Source: an uncultured Tessaracoccus sp. (GTDB lineage: Bacteria; Actinomycetota; Actinomycetes; Propionibacteriales; Propionibacteriaceae). Taken from it: 63,781 nucleotides of DNA. The notes under the pieces are model-generated. The model did not search any database, had not been told where the DNA came from, and saw nothing but the letters and a program-made list of their open reading frames with translations. Positions 40,874 through 48,264 of this stretch are shown here, one piece after another. Within the stretch, counting starts at the first letter, position 1; every line of letters starts with the position of its first letter. The stretch lies in NCBI RefSeq assembly GCF_947255005.1, contig NZ_CAMYFI010000009.1:1-63781 (forward strand), in the 5' to 3' direction. A program made the position numbers and the translations under genes.

Positions 40874-41389
40874 ATGTCCGAAAACACTGAGGCAACAGCC
40901 ACCGACGTCGTGTGGCTCACCCAAGAGGCCTACGACAAGCTTGAATCCGAGCTCAACGAATTGAAAACCGTCGGTCGCCCCGAGGTGAGCGCGCGCATCG
41001 CCGCCGCCCGTGAAGAAGGCGACCTGAGCGAGAATGGCGGCTACCACGCCGCCCGCGAGGAACAGGGCCAGATGGAGGCCCGCATCGCCCAGCTTGAAGA
41101 CCTGCTGCGCCGAGCCCAGGTGGGCGAGGCAGCCGGCCACCCAGACGAGGTCGCGCCCGGCAAACTCATCACCATCGCATTCGACGGCGACGAGGACGAC
41201 ACCGACACGTTCCTCCTCGGCTCGCGCGAGGTACTGGGCGTCGACGACTCCGTCGACTATGCCGTGTATTCACCGCAAGCTCCGCTCGGCGCGGCGGTCA
41301 CCGGCGCGAAGGTGGGCGACGAAGTCAGCTACAAGGCGCCCAACGGCAACACCATCCACGTCACCATCCTCAAGGTGGAAAACCTCTAA
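40874..41389 (+). CDS. greA: Transcription elongation factor GreA
   Basis: 171 residues. The N-terminal coiled coil carries the acidic tip ARIAAAREEGDLSENGGYHAAREEQG that reaches the RNA polymerase active site; the C-terminal domain ends in SYKAPNGNTIHVTILKVE. It rescues backtracked polymerase by stimulating RNA cleavage. It lies 24 bases after the DUF4307 gene and is followed by a strong hairpin. Confidence 0.97.
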   Translation: MSENTEATATDVVWLTQEAYDKLESELNELKTVGRPEVSARIAAAREEGDLSENGGYHAAREEQGQMEARIAQLEDLLRRAQVGEAAGHPDEVAPGKLITIAFDGDEDDTDTFLLGSREVLGVDDSVDYAVYSPQAPLGAAVTGAKVGDEVSYKAPNGNTIHVTILKVENL

Positions 41390-41405
41390 CCCGCACGAAG
41401 TAGGA

Positions 41406-41455
41406 CATGCGAAGGGGCCGCGCCGAGGATCATCCCGGCGCGGCCCCTTCGCATG
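41406..41455 (+). terminator. Strong 20-bp-stem hairpin after greA
   Basis: CATGCGAAGGGGCCGCGCCG at 41406-41425 is the exact reverse complement of 41436-41455, with a ten-base loop. There is no T run, as often in high-GC actinobacteria. It ends greA transcription and may also serve the convergent DUF2089 gene. Confidence 0.85.
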
Positions 41456-41548
41456 TCTGCCGTTACTCGACTGCGCGCACTCCAGATGAGAAACATAGCT
41501 CTCGACAGGGCGTTTTCGGCATCTGGCGTGCGCTCAGTCGCACATTCG

Positions 41549-41995
41549 TCATCCGTCCGCCAGCAGTTTCGCCGCCTGAGTGGCCGAGACGTCACCGGCG
41601 GCGACGCGCTCCAAGAGGTCGTCCTGTTCCGCGACGGGAGTGCCGTACTCGCTGTCGGCATCTTCCTCGCTCCACTCCTCTGCGCGCTGCGGCATGGGGC
41701 CGCGGAGTTCTTCATCGGCGCGCGGTGTGAGCCCGAGCTTGGTGAGCAGCCCGTCGTAGCGGGAGCGCGCCGTCGGGTAGGAAACGCCGAGGTGCTTCTC
41801 CACCTCGCGCAGGTTGCCGCGTGACGCGAGGAACACCCTCAGCAGGTCGAGTTCGGTCTCGTCGAGCACGTCGAACTCTGTGCCGGAAAACTCGCCGTGC
41901 AGCTCGGTGCCGCACTGCCGGCATCCCTTGCTGATGATGATGAGTTCGTCGCCGCACACCGGGCAATCCGACGGCGCGTGGTAGGTCTTCGTCAT
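41549..41995 (-). CDS. DUF2089 family zinc-ribbon/HTH protein
   Basis: 148 residues. An N-terminal zinc ribbon has CPVCGDE and CRQCGTEL (residues about 11-33). A helix-turn-helix-like core follows (ELDLLRVFLASRGNLREVEKHLGVSYPTARSRYDGLLTKLG), typical of DUF2089. The C-terminal tail is acidic with a SHOCT-like end (LLERVAAGDVSATQAAKLL). It is likely a DNA-binding regulator of its own operon, whose first gene is the DUF4097 protein. ATG at 41995, with GGAGG inside the end of the upstream gene. Confidence 0.85.
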   Translation of the reverse strand: MTKTYHAPSDCPVCGDELIIISKGCRQCGTELHGEFSGTEFDVLDETELDLLRVFLASRGNLREVEKHLGVSYPTARSRYDGLLTKLGLTPRADEELRGPMPQRAEEWSEEDADSEYGTPVAEQDDLLERVAAGDVSATQAAKLLADG

Positions 41996-41997
41996 GC

Positions 41998-42786
41998 TCA
42001 CTCCTCCACTTTCAGCGTGGCCATGCCCATCACGACGCTCAGGTTCAGCCGGGCTGCGCCATTACCGACGACGTACTCGTCAACATCCGACGACTCACTC
42101 GGCCAGTTGATGCGCCCGAGCTTGGTCTCCCCCGTCACCGACACGTTCGCGCCGGGTGTCAGCACCACGGTCATGGCGCCTGATTCCACCCGGAGCTTCG
42201 AGCGCCCCTGGCTGATGGGCCCTTCGACGGTAACCCCGCCCGCTTGCGCGAGCAGATCCTGCACCTCAACCGCGTCCTCGATCGAACAGTTCGCGCCCGT
42301 GACCCGCACCCGCCCGAGGCGCGGCAGATTGCGCACCTTGAGGCCGCCCGTCGTGATCTCGACGTCGACCATGAGCTTCGGGTTCACCTTCACGAGCAGC
42401 TCCTTGCCGAGCGCGATGTCGCTCAGGTGCTCCCGCGTGCGTGGCGGGCGGATGAGGGAGAACCCGTCGAATCTCGGCCCGAGCTCGCCGGTGGCGTTGA
42501 TCTCCAGCACCGTGCCCGTACGTCGAAGCACGTGCTCGCCCTCGACGCTGAGCGTCGCCACCTGCGAGTCGCCCTCGATGCGCACCCGCCGGCCCGTGGC
42601 CTGAATCTGCACGCGCTCCAGCCCGCCGTTTCGCGCCTGCGCGCCCTCCGCTGACGGCTGTTCCCACGCTTCTTCCGCGGCCTTCGCTACCTGCTTGAGC
42701 TCTTCGATGCGGCGACGGGCCTCGTCGGCGGTGATCTTGCCCTCGGCCAAGTCGTTCAGGATAGGTTCAAAATTCAGCTTCGCCAT
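41998..42786 (-). CDS. DUF4097-like beta-repeat protein with N-terminal SHOCT-like helix
   Basis: 262 residues. The N-terminus FEPILNDLAEGKITADEARRRIEELK is a SHOCT-like helical hook; the rest is a run of short strands (VRIEGDSQVATLSVEG, GLKVRNLPRLGRVRVTG, VTVEGPISQGRSKLRVESGAMTVVL) as in DUF4097 putative adhesin-type right-handed beta structures. No signal peptide, so it is cytosolic. It pairs with DUF2089 in one operon, a combination seen in actinobacteria and firmicutes; probably part of a stress-linked regulatory unit. Confidence 0.8.
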   Translation of the reverse strand: MAKLNFEPILNDLAEGKITADEARRRIEELKQVAKAAEEAWEQPSAEGAQARNGGLERVQIQATGRRVRIEGDSQVATLSVEGEHVLRRTGTVLEINATGELGPRFDGFSLIRPPRTREHLSDIALGKELLVKVNPKLMVDVEITTGGLKVRNLPRLGRVRVTGANCSIEDAVEVQDLLAQAGGVTVEGPISQGRSKLRVESGAMTVVLTPGANVSVTGETKLGRINWPSESSDVDEYVVGNGAARLNLSVVMGMATLKVEE

Positions 42787-42805
42787 ATTGCATATTGTAA
42801 AGGGC

Positions 42806-42826
42806 AACTTTCCATTCTGGAAGGTT
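42806..42826. promoter_or_regulatory. Near-perfect palindrome upstream of the DUF4097/DUF2089 operon
   Basis: AACTTTCCATTCTGGAAGGTT is a 21-bp palindrome with one mismatched pair (T/G) around a TTC centre. It lies 20 bp before the ATG at 42786. The tandem CATATTG repeats between them contain, on the minus strand, TACAAT, which could be a -10 box. It is a good candidate operator for the DUF2089 protein. Confidence 0.5.
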
Positions 42827-42871
42827 TTGCTGATCTCGACGAGACGAGCCCGGCGTGGCAGAGTGTTGAGC

Positions 42872-43549
42872 ATGCCCGCGCCACTTTCAGACCTCATCGC
42901 ACCCGACTGGGCAGAAGCGCTCGCCGATGTCGAGCCGCAGATTCACCAGATGGGCCAATTCCTTCGCGGCGAGCTCGCAGCCGGTCGCGGCTATCTGCCC
43001 GCAGGCCCCGACGTGCTGCGCGCCTTCACCCTCCCGCTGGCCGACGTGCGCGTGCTCATCATCGGGCAAGATCCCTACCCGACGCCGGGGCACGCCGTCG
43101 GGCTGTGCTTCTCCGTCGCCCCCGACGTTCGCCCCATCCCGAAGTCGCTCATCAACATTTACAAGGAGCTTTACGACGACCTGGGCATTCCCCCGGCTCC
43201 GCACGGCGACCTCACCCACTGGTTCGAGCAGGGCGTACTGCTGCTGAACCGCTCGCTCACCGTACGGCCAGGCGCGCCGGCGTCGCATCGCGGCAAAGGC
43301 TGGGAGGCGGTGACAACGCGCGCCGTCCAGGCGCTAGCCGACCGCGGCGGGCCGCTCGTCGCGCTGCTGTGGGGCCGCGACGCGCAGCAAGCCGAGCGCC
43401 TCTTGCCCGGCGTGCCCGTAATCAAGTCGCCGCACCCGTCGCCGCTGTCTGCCCACAACGGGTTCTTCGGCTCCCGCCCATTCTCGAGGGTGAACCAGGC
43501 GCTCGAGGCGCAGGGTGCGCAGCCGATCGATTGGCGCATTCCGGCGTAG
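42872..43549 (+). CDS. ung: Uracil-DNA glycosylase (family 1)
   Basis: 225 residues. Motif A is VLIIGQDPYPTPGHAVGLCFS with the catalytic Asp, and motif B is SPHPSPLSAHNGFFGSRPFS with the catalytic His. It removes uracil from DNA in base excision repair. The ATG at 42872 gives the normal length; the longer upstream frame overlaps the DUF4097 gene antisense. It is followed by an inverted repeat starting three bases after the stop. Confidence 0.96.
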   Translation: MPAPLSDLIAPDWAEALADVEPQIHQMGQFLRGELAAGRGYLPAGPDVLRAFTLPLADVRVLIIGQDPYPTPGHAVGLCFSVAPDVRPIPKSLINIYKELYDDLGIPPAPHGDLTHWFEQGVLLLNRSLTVRPGAPASHRGKGWEAVTTRAVQALADRGGPLVALLWGRDAQQAERLLPGVPVIKSPHPSPLSAHNGFFGSRPFSRVNQALEAQGAQPIDWRIPA

Positions 43550-43551
43550 CA

Positions 43552-43631
43552 AACTGCAAAACTCGCCAACAGTGCGTTGCCTCCCCCGTTTTTCGGGCAC
43601 TTGTGAGCTTCTGTTGGCGAGTTTTGCAGTT
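43552..43631. repeat. Long inverted repeat, 21-bp perfect arms, between ung and msrA
   Basis: AACTGCAAAACTCGCCAACA plus G at 43552-43572 is the exact reverse complement of 43611-43631. The 38-base spacer contains a small CCCG-TTTTT-CGGG hairpin. The architecture resembles the element at 17580-17656 though the sequence differs. It may be a terminator for ung or a palindromic mobile repeat. Confidence 0.65.
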
Positions 43632-43673
43632 CTGCGCCGGGTACCCGCTTGCGCGAGGTGCCACACTGGCCCC

Positions 43674-44339
43674 ATGGACATTGATGTGATGGGCTGGCTG
43701 CAGCGCAACTGGAAACCGACGATGGTCTCCCCCGACGAGGCCCTCCCCGGCCGCGATGAGCCAGTGCTGAGCCCCATCCCTCGTCACGAAGTATTCGGCA
43801 TCCCCCTCGACGAGGTTCCCGCCGGCTGCGAGGTGGCGTACTTCGCGCTCGGTTGTTACTGGGGCGAGGAGCGTATGTTCTGGAACACCGACGGCGTGGT
43901 GAACACCGCCGTCGGATTCATGGGCGGGTTCACTCCCAACCCCACCTACCAGGAGTCATGCACCGGCGACACCGGCCACACCGAGACGGTGCAGGTGGTC
44001 TTCGACCCGTCGCGGATCACCTACGACGACCTGCTGCGCATCTTCTGGGAAGCCCACGACCCCACCCAGCTCAACCGCCAGGGCAACGACATCGGCACCC
44101 AGTACCGCTCCGCGATCTTCCCGGTCGACGAGGAACAACAGGCAGCAGCAGAGGCGTCGAAGCAACGCTTCCAGACTGCGCTGACGAAGGCCGGCTACGG
44201 CGAGATCACGACGGAGATCACGCCCGGCCAACGGTTCTACTACGCCGAGGAGGAGCACCAGCAGTACCTCCACAAGAATCCAGCGGGGTACGCGTGCGAC
44301 CATCGGACTGGAGTCTCATGCTCACCAAATGACGTATGA
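43674..44339 (+). CDS. msrA: Peptide-methionine (S)-S-oxide reductase MsrA
   Basis: 221 residues. The catalytic motif is YFALGCYWGEERMFW (GCFWG type), followed by TAVGFMGGFTPNPTYQESCTGDTGHTETVQVVFDP and the C-terminal EHQQYLHKNPAGYAC region with resolving cysteines (GYACDHRTGVSCSPND). It repairs oxidised methionine using thioredoxin. An N-terminal extension of about 55 residues before the core is usual in actinobacteria. Confidence 0.95.
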   Translation: MDIDVMGWLQRNWKPTMVSPDEALPGRDEPVLSPIPRHEVFGIPLDEVPAGCEVAYFALGCYWGEERMFWNTDGVVNTAVGFMGGFTPNPTYQESCTGDTGHTETVQVVFDPSRITYDDLLRIFWEAHDPTQLNRQGNDIGTQYRSAIFPVDEEQQAAAEASKQRFQTALTKAGYGEITTEITPGQRFYYAEEEHQQYLHKNPAGYACDHRTGVSCSPNDV

Positions 44340-44400
44340 CCCTGGTCCCAGATTGCACTTTCGCCGCATGCCCGAACATTCACTGATATACGCTTCGGAC

Positions 44401-44808
44401 ATGAAGCACACAAGTGGGGCTACAAGCACCCTGACGAGAACTCGCGTCGCCCTGATGACACTCCTTACGCTTGCACTCGCGGCTCTGGCCGCCACTTTCC
44501 CAACGGAAGCAAGCGCAGCTGGGCCCTGTAAAGTCACGGGATACACCATCCATGCACAACTGCAGATGTCGACCCGCGATATCAGCAAGAGCGAAGTCGA
44601 AGCTTCAGTCAGGGTCAACTGCTCACGCGGTAGATGGCAGCCCACCCAGAAGACTTGGATTTACCAAGGAAGTTCCTTTCAGTCTCCAAAACGACCTGCT
44701 GTCGTTATGAACGCTCAGGGCGTCGTCGTTACTGCCTGGTGGCCAACGGGGTCAGGAGGCGGAGGGGCCGGCTCTTGGGGTATCCCGGTGGCTCCTGAAC
44801 TGCTATGA
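44401..44808 (+). CDS. Secreted small hypothetical protein
   Basis: 135 residues from ATG 44401. Signal peptide with LMTLLTLALAALAATF and cleavage after ASA. The mature part (about 90 residues) has two Cys (AGPCKVTG, VNCSRG), mostly beta, with a Gly-rich WPTGSGGGGAGSWGIP tail. No family recognised. The frame is open from 44329, but that start lacks a signal. It overlaps the next gene by ATGA. Confidence 0.6.
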   Translation: MKHTSGATSTLTRTRVALMTLLTLALAALAATFPTEASAAGPCKVTGYTIHAQLQMSTRDISKSEVEASVRVNCSRGRWQPTQKTWIYQGSSFQSPKRPAVVMNAQGVVVTAWWPTGSGGGGAGSWGIPVAPELL

Positions 44809-45059
44809 TCCGATATCAACTTGCTGCCCGAGTCGACTACGACCGTAGCTGCAACGCCGCGATGGTAACCTTCGAGGATTCTCAGGTAGCTGCCCCAACC
44901 ACCGATTATCCCATCTTCGGACCAGCGGGCGAGGTAGAGGCTGTAGTCACCTTCAATGCGGCTGGAGTGATCTTAGGAATCGAACTTCTCAATGCATCTG
45001 TGCAACTGCCTCTCCCACGAACGACTACCGACCAGCCGACGCCACCAATGCCCTCGTAG
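44805..45059 (+). CDS. DUF2283-like small protein
   Basis: 84 residues. The pattern IRYQLAARVDYDRSCNAAMVTFED ... AVVTFNAAGVILGIELLNAS resembles DUF2283, where GIEIL.AS is diagnostic. No signal peptide or membrane segment. It is coupled to the secreted gene before it. Role unknown; a possible immunity or accessory function is speculation. Confidence 0.5.
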   Translation: MIRYQLAARVDYDRSCNAAMVTFEDSQVAAPTTDYPIFGPAGEVEAVVTFNAAGVILGIELLNASVQLPLPRTTTDQPTPPMPS

Positions 45060-45198
45060 ACCATGACTGCTTTCATAACTGTTGGGGAACCCCGACGGCT
45101 ACTGTCCCGTGCACGCCACGGGCGTGAAATGCGGGCCGAGCGAGGACTGACTTCGCGTCACGCTCTTCCGCGAAGCTTCACTCAAGGTAGGCACGGCC

Positions 45199-45492
45199 AT
45201 GCATCATCAGGTGTTCAACGACGCCGCGGCACGCACTCTCCTGCGAGTGCTCTCGTGTGAGCACATAGCCATCCGAAGCGTTCGCCTGGCTACGGACCCG
45301 GAGATCACCGTGCTCATCCCAGACAGCGAGCTCTACAAACGATACGTGGCCCAACTCGCCCCGGATGATGAGTCACTCGCCGAGGTTCACCTCCAAGAAC
45401 AGCTCAGTGGGTGGTACGGAGATGATGAGGGCGCCGTGACTCTCGAGCTTGTAGAGGACGCAGACGGGCACATCGATTGGATGAGAACGTGA
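45199..45492 (+). CDS. Hypothetical protein
   Basis: 97 residues, acidic (EHIAIRSVRLATDPEITVLIPDSELYKRYVAQLAPDDESLAEVHLQEQLSG is the core). No recognised domain, signal or membrane segment. AGGTAGG precedes the ATG. The following gene starts inside its stop codon (GTGA), so the two form a unit. The 139 bp before it show no gene. Confidence 0.55.
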   Translation: MHHQVFNDAAARTLLRVLSCEHIAIRSVRLATDPEITVLIPDSELYKRYVAQLAPDDESLAEVHLQEQLSGWYGDDEGAVTLELVEDADGHIDWMRT

Positions 45493-46274
45493 CCACCAGC
45501 GGCCACCCCAGTCCCGTCATGGAGCTCCTGCTCGAGGAGCGTTCCGACCCAGGCGACGCACTGTCGTGGCAGCTCGCCTTGGGGGCAGTGGTGGACTCCC
45601 TTCCTTGGATGGGCGACGAGCCGTTCGAGCCCTATGCCGGCACTGCGCGACCGATGCCCCCGCTGCCGCCGTTCATCGTCGAGCTGTGGTCTCAGCCATA
45701 CGCTCCAGCCCGGCAGGTCGAACTCGGCACGCCTGAATTTCTACGGCTTACGAACTCCCCCGTCGTCCAACCGTCGACGAGCGCACGCTGGTTCACCCTC
45801 CCAGCCCAGCCACAAGGGCCTTGCTTGCAAACCACGACCGGCCCCTGGCTTGGAGCCCCGTCAGTAGCTGCCTTCGGTATGGAAGATTCGCACATCCAGA
45901 CCGGCCCAGATTGGTTCGACGAGATGCAAGCGAGGGCGATCGTCCCCACCTTCGACGCGCGCGTCGCTGAAATCGATAGCCCCGAGGCTTGGGTTCGGCT
46001 GGTCGAGCGATTCCCGTCCATGTTCGACCACAAAGTCGACGTGCACAGCTACCAGCACGACTTGGCCCACTGGTTTTCAGGCCACACCCTGTATGAGCCC
46101 CACTGGCCGAGCGTCGCGCAACACTACGACGCCATCCACCTCACCCAGCTGGCGTATGTGCAGTGCGCGTATGCCCCCATTCCCTGCCTCGATGGCGTCA
46201 CGACCATCACAGGCTGGGGCCCAGACGTCACCGTCTGGCTTCGCCATCCCCACGGAAGTCAGCGAGCGAGCTGA
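45489..46274 (+). CDS. Hypothetical protein
   Basis: 261 residues from the GTG at 45489. Pro- and Trp-rich, cytosolic by appearance. Notable pieces are MPPLPPFIVELWSQPY, MEDSHIQTGPDWFDEMQARAI, YQHDLAHWFSGHTLYEPHW and TTITGWGPDVTVWLRHP. I do not recognise a family. It is translationally coupled to the 97-residue protein. A hairpin of the TGTGAGAT family lies 22 bp after the stop. Confidence 0.55.
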   Translation: MTTSGHPSPVMELLLEERSDPGDALSWQLALGAVVDSLPWMGDEPFEPYAGTARPMPPLPPFIVELWSQPYAPARQVELGTPEFLRLTNSPVVQPSTSARWFTLPAQPQGPCLQTTTGPWLGAPSVAAFGMEDSHIQTGPDWFDEMQARAIVPTFDARVAEIDSPEAWVRLVERFPSMFDHKVDVHSYQHDLAHWFSGHTLYEPHWPSVAQHYDAIHLTQLAYVQCAYAPIPCLDGVTTITGWGPDVTVWLRHPHGSQRAS

Positions 46275-46295
46275 ATGCCGCACCACACCCGTCAA

Positions 46296-46337
46296 AGTGT
46301 GAGATCTGTTGCGGAAACCCGTAACAAATCTCACACT
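46296..46337. repeat. Inverted repeat with TGTGAGAT...ATCTCACA core, copy 2
   Basis: AGTGTGAGATCTGTTGCGG at 46296-46314 pairs with CCGTAACAAATCTCACACT at 46319-46337; the two mismatches are both G-U pairs in RNA, and the loop is AAAC. It shares TGTGAGAT(C/T)TGTT and (A)ACA(A/G)ATCTCACA with the element at 34125-34176. It also lies between convergent gene ends. Confidence 0.7.
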
Positions 46338-46345
46338 ATGACGCC

Positions 46346-46497
46346 TCACGCAGCTGGGCAGTGCTCTGCCGCACACCGCTGTGTCGCGACCGGCTCATCC
46401 TCGACGACATCCCTCGCCGCATCCTGTTGCTGGGCCTGCGCGACGAGGCGTCGGCGATGGAAGTACCAGGCACCGAGCAGCGGGATGAGCGCCGCGA
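46346..46497 (-). pseudogene. MATE transporter C-terminal fragment
   Basis: About 50 codons read AALIPLLGAWYFHRRRLVAQA and then a diverged tail ending in a stop. The first part is nearly identical to the C-terminus of the intact MATE gene at 49626-51026 (AALIPLFGAWFFQRRRLVAQA), and the DNA match runs over about 65 bases. Everything upstream is missing and is replaced by vapB-like sequence. Confidence 0.75.
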
Positions 46498-46554
46498 GTC
46501 GACGCCGCCAGGCTCCGTGAGGACATCGACGCCATCGTGCACCAGTCGCTGTGA
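46495..46554 (+). pseudogene. VapB-like antitoxin C-terminal fragment
   Basis: The plus strand reads RVDAARLREDIDAIVHQSL and a stop, a typical VapB antitoxin tail. Its N-terminus is replaced by the antisense MATE fragment, so the gene was cut in the same rearrangement. It lies just before the broken vapC. Confidence 0.55.
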
Positions 46555-46568
46555 GCAGCAGCTAGCCA

Positions 46569-46963
46569 GCCGGGCTGCTCGATACCAGCACGCTCATCGA
46601 CCTGGTCGGGCTCGATCCGGACAGCCTTCCCACGGGCCGGCCATCTGCACGATCACGTTGGCCGAGCTCTCCGTCGGCCCTCTGGTGGCGAGATCTCCCA
46701 GAGAACGCGCAGCACGGCAAGCACTGCTGCAGCAAGCCGAGGCCGATTTCGAGCCGTTCCCCTTCGATGCCAGCGCCGCACGAGCTTTCGGATCGGTCGC
46801 TACATTGCTGCGCCAGGCTGGCCGCAAGCCGGCTGCGCGGGCCTTCGACGCGCTGATCGCCGCCGTTGCGGTGTCACAGAATCTGCCGCACTACACCGCG
46901 AATCCCGCTGATTTCGCCCACATCGATGGCCTTGAGGTGCGCGCAGTCTCGTACCTCAAGTAG
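46569..46963 (+). pseudogene. vapC: VapC-like PIN toxin, frameshifted
   Basis: The PIN start LLDTSTLIDLVGLDPDSLP is read in one frame from 46575; after about 46640 the protein continues in another frame as ICTITLAELSVGPLVARS to AAVAVSQNLPHYTANPADFAHIDGLEV. A stop codon lies just before the first frame, so the start codon is also lost. The catalytic Asp, Glu and later Asp (RAFDALIAA) are all still visible across the two frames. Inactivated toxin of a former VapBC pair. Confidence 0.75.
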
Positions 46964-46965
46964 CA

Positions 46966-47184
46966 GTGACCGCGACGACGTCGTCGACGGCCCGGGCGCC
47001 GGACAGTCGACCGAGCCCGTCGCGCAGCGGCGCCGACGTAGGTGAGGTCCTGTTCGCACGGCATCGCCGGATGGACATGCTCGGGCTTGCCGAACAACGT
47101 GAGCGCCGAGCACTCCGCGAGCCCCTCGAAGGCGTGGAGGAATCTGGCGCGGCAATCGTCGGACATGGAGCATCCGCCGCCGCC
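46966..47184 (-). pseudogene. Peptidase E-like gene remnant with internal deletions
   Basis: The minus strand carries CSMSDDCRARFLHAF, then AECSALTLFGKPEHVHPA to DLTYVG, closely matching the intact peptidase at 48265-48981. Three parts are missing: between MSDD and the second SDD (about 35 codons), between YVG and the PLHDGLGWLPGT region, and a short piece before VDDGVAI. The catalytic Ser region is inside the second deletion, so the remnant is inactive. Confidence 0.75.
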
Positions 47185-47196
47185 AGGCCCTGCCGG

Positions 47197-47688
47197 TCAG
47201 CCGATCCGGCGCAGCATGACCCCGTCGGTCTCCCGCCCCGGCACCGCGACGAAACCCTCCGCCTCGTACAGGCGCACGGCGAAATTGTCGGCCTCGACGG
47301 ACAGGCTCACCTGCCGCAGCCCGTGCGCTTCCGCCTCCGCGACGACCGCCCGCAGCAATGCGCGGCCCAAGCCCCGTCCGCGCGCGGCCTCGTCCACCCA
47401 CAAGCTCACCTCGGGCGTGGACTCGTCGACGAAGCCGTAGCCGCGGTCGTCGTCGGACAGCATGAGCGACCAGGCAACGCCGACGGGACCGCCGTCGGCT
47501 TCGGCAACGACCCCGAAGTCGCCGCGGGCTTCGTCGAGGCGCGTGTAGTGCCGGAACTCGGGGCGCGATCGGATCTCGTCGATCGTGAATCGGTCCCCGC
47601 ACCAGTTCATCGTGCCGAGGGTCGCGCGCTCAAGGAGCGGCCCCTCGTCGGGGCGGAGCGGCCGCAGCGTCGTGTCCTGCTCAGTCAC
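47197..47688 (-). CDS. GNAT family N-acetyltransferase
   Basis: 163 residues. GNAT signatures: FGVVAEADGGPVGVAWSLML, EVSLWVDEAARGRGLGRALLRAVVAEAEAHGL (Q/RxxGxG/A acetyl-CoA loop) and LSVEADNFAVRLYEAEGFV. Substrate unknown. I chose the GTG at 47688 because GAAGGAG lies eight bases upstream; a TTG at 47694 is alternative. It lies intact between two pseudogene fragments of the duplicated region. Confidence 0.85.
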   Translation of the reverse strand: MTEQDTTLRPLRPDEGPLLERATLGTMNWCGDRFTIDEIRSRPEFRHYTRLDEARGDFGVVAEADGGPVGVAWSLMLSDDDRGYGFVDESTPEVSLWVDEAARGRGLGRALLRAVVAEAEAHGLRQVSLSVEADNFAVRLYEAEGFVAVPGRETDGVMLRRIG

Positions 47689-47733
47689 GGGCAATCTCCT
47701 TCGGCGTGTGCGTGATGGTAAGACGCGTTCACG

Positions 47734-48249
47734 CTACTCACCCCGCGCCTCGAGTGCGAGCTGCCGTCGCTGGAAGAACCACGACCACAGGACGGGGATG
47801 AGCCCGGGCCGCCCACGCGAACGGCCCTGCCAAGATCACGCCGATGAACCCCACCTTGTCCACCATCCACAGGCCAATCGAGCCGCGGGCCGCCAGCTGG
47901 CACACCCCGGAGATGGTGGGCGCGAGCGTCACGCTCAGCCCCTGGATCGCGCTGCGCACGACCACGAGCAGCGCCAGCACGCTGTAGAGCGCCGCGTTGA
48001 TGACGAGGTACTCGTGCGCCATCCGCACGACGTCCGGCGCCCCGTCGCCGACGAAGATCGACACCAAGCCGGGTCCGGCGAGCACGATGCCGACGCCGAG
48101 CACGACGCAGAAGCCGATGGCGAGGAGCAGCGAGTCCCGGACCCCGACGAGAATCCGCCGGGGCTGGTGCGCGCCCGCGTTCTGGGCCGCGTAGCTGGTC
48201 ATGGCGACGCCCATGCCCATGAGTGGCACGACGATGGACGGCTGGCCTG
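47734..48249 (-). pseudogene. MATE transporter fragment (C-terminal third), frameshifted
   Basis: About 170 codons read IVVPLMGMGVAMTSYAAQNAG to LVINAALYSVLALLVVVRS and VGFIGVILAGPFAWAA, then shift frame and end with SWFFQRRQLALEARGE and a stop. It aligns with residues about 300-455 of the intact MATE protein at roughly half identity, so it comes from an older paralogue rather than a recent copy. The N-terminal two thirds are missing; the junction is at the end of the peptidase gene (48265). Confidence 0.8.
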
Positions 48250-48264
48250 GCGGCGGACCGGCAG

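Noticed and set aside
45060..45198. A small gene between the DUF2283-like and 97-residue genes
   Set aside because: Open frames exist but none has a ribosome site, a family match or consistent codon use.
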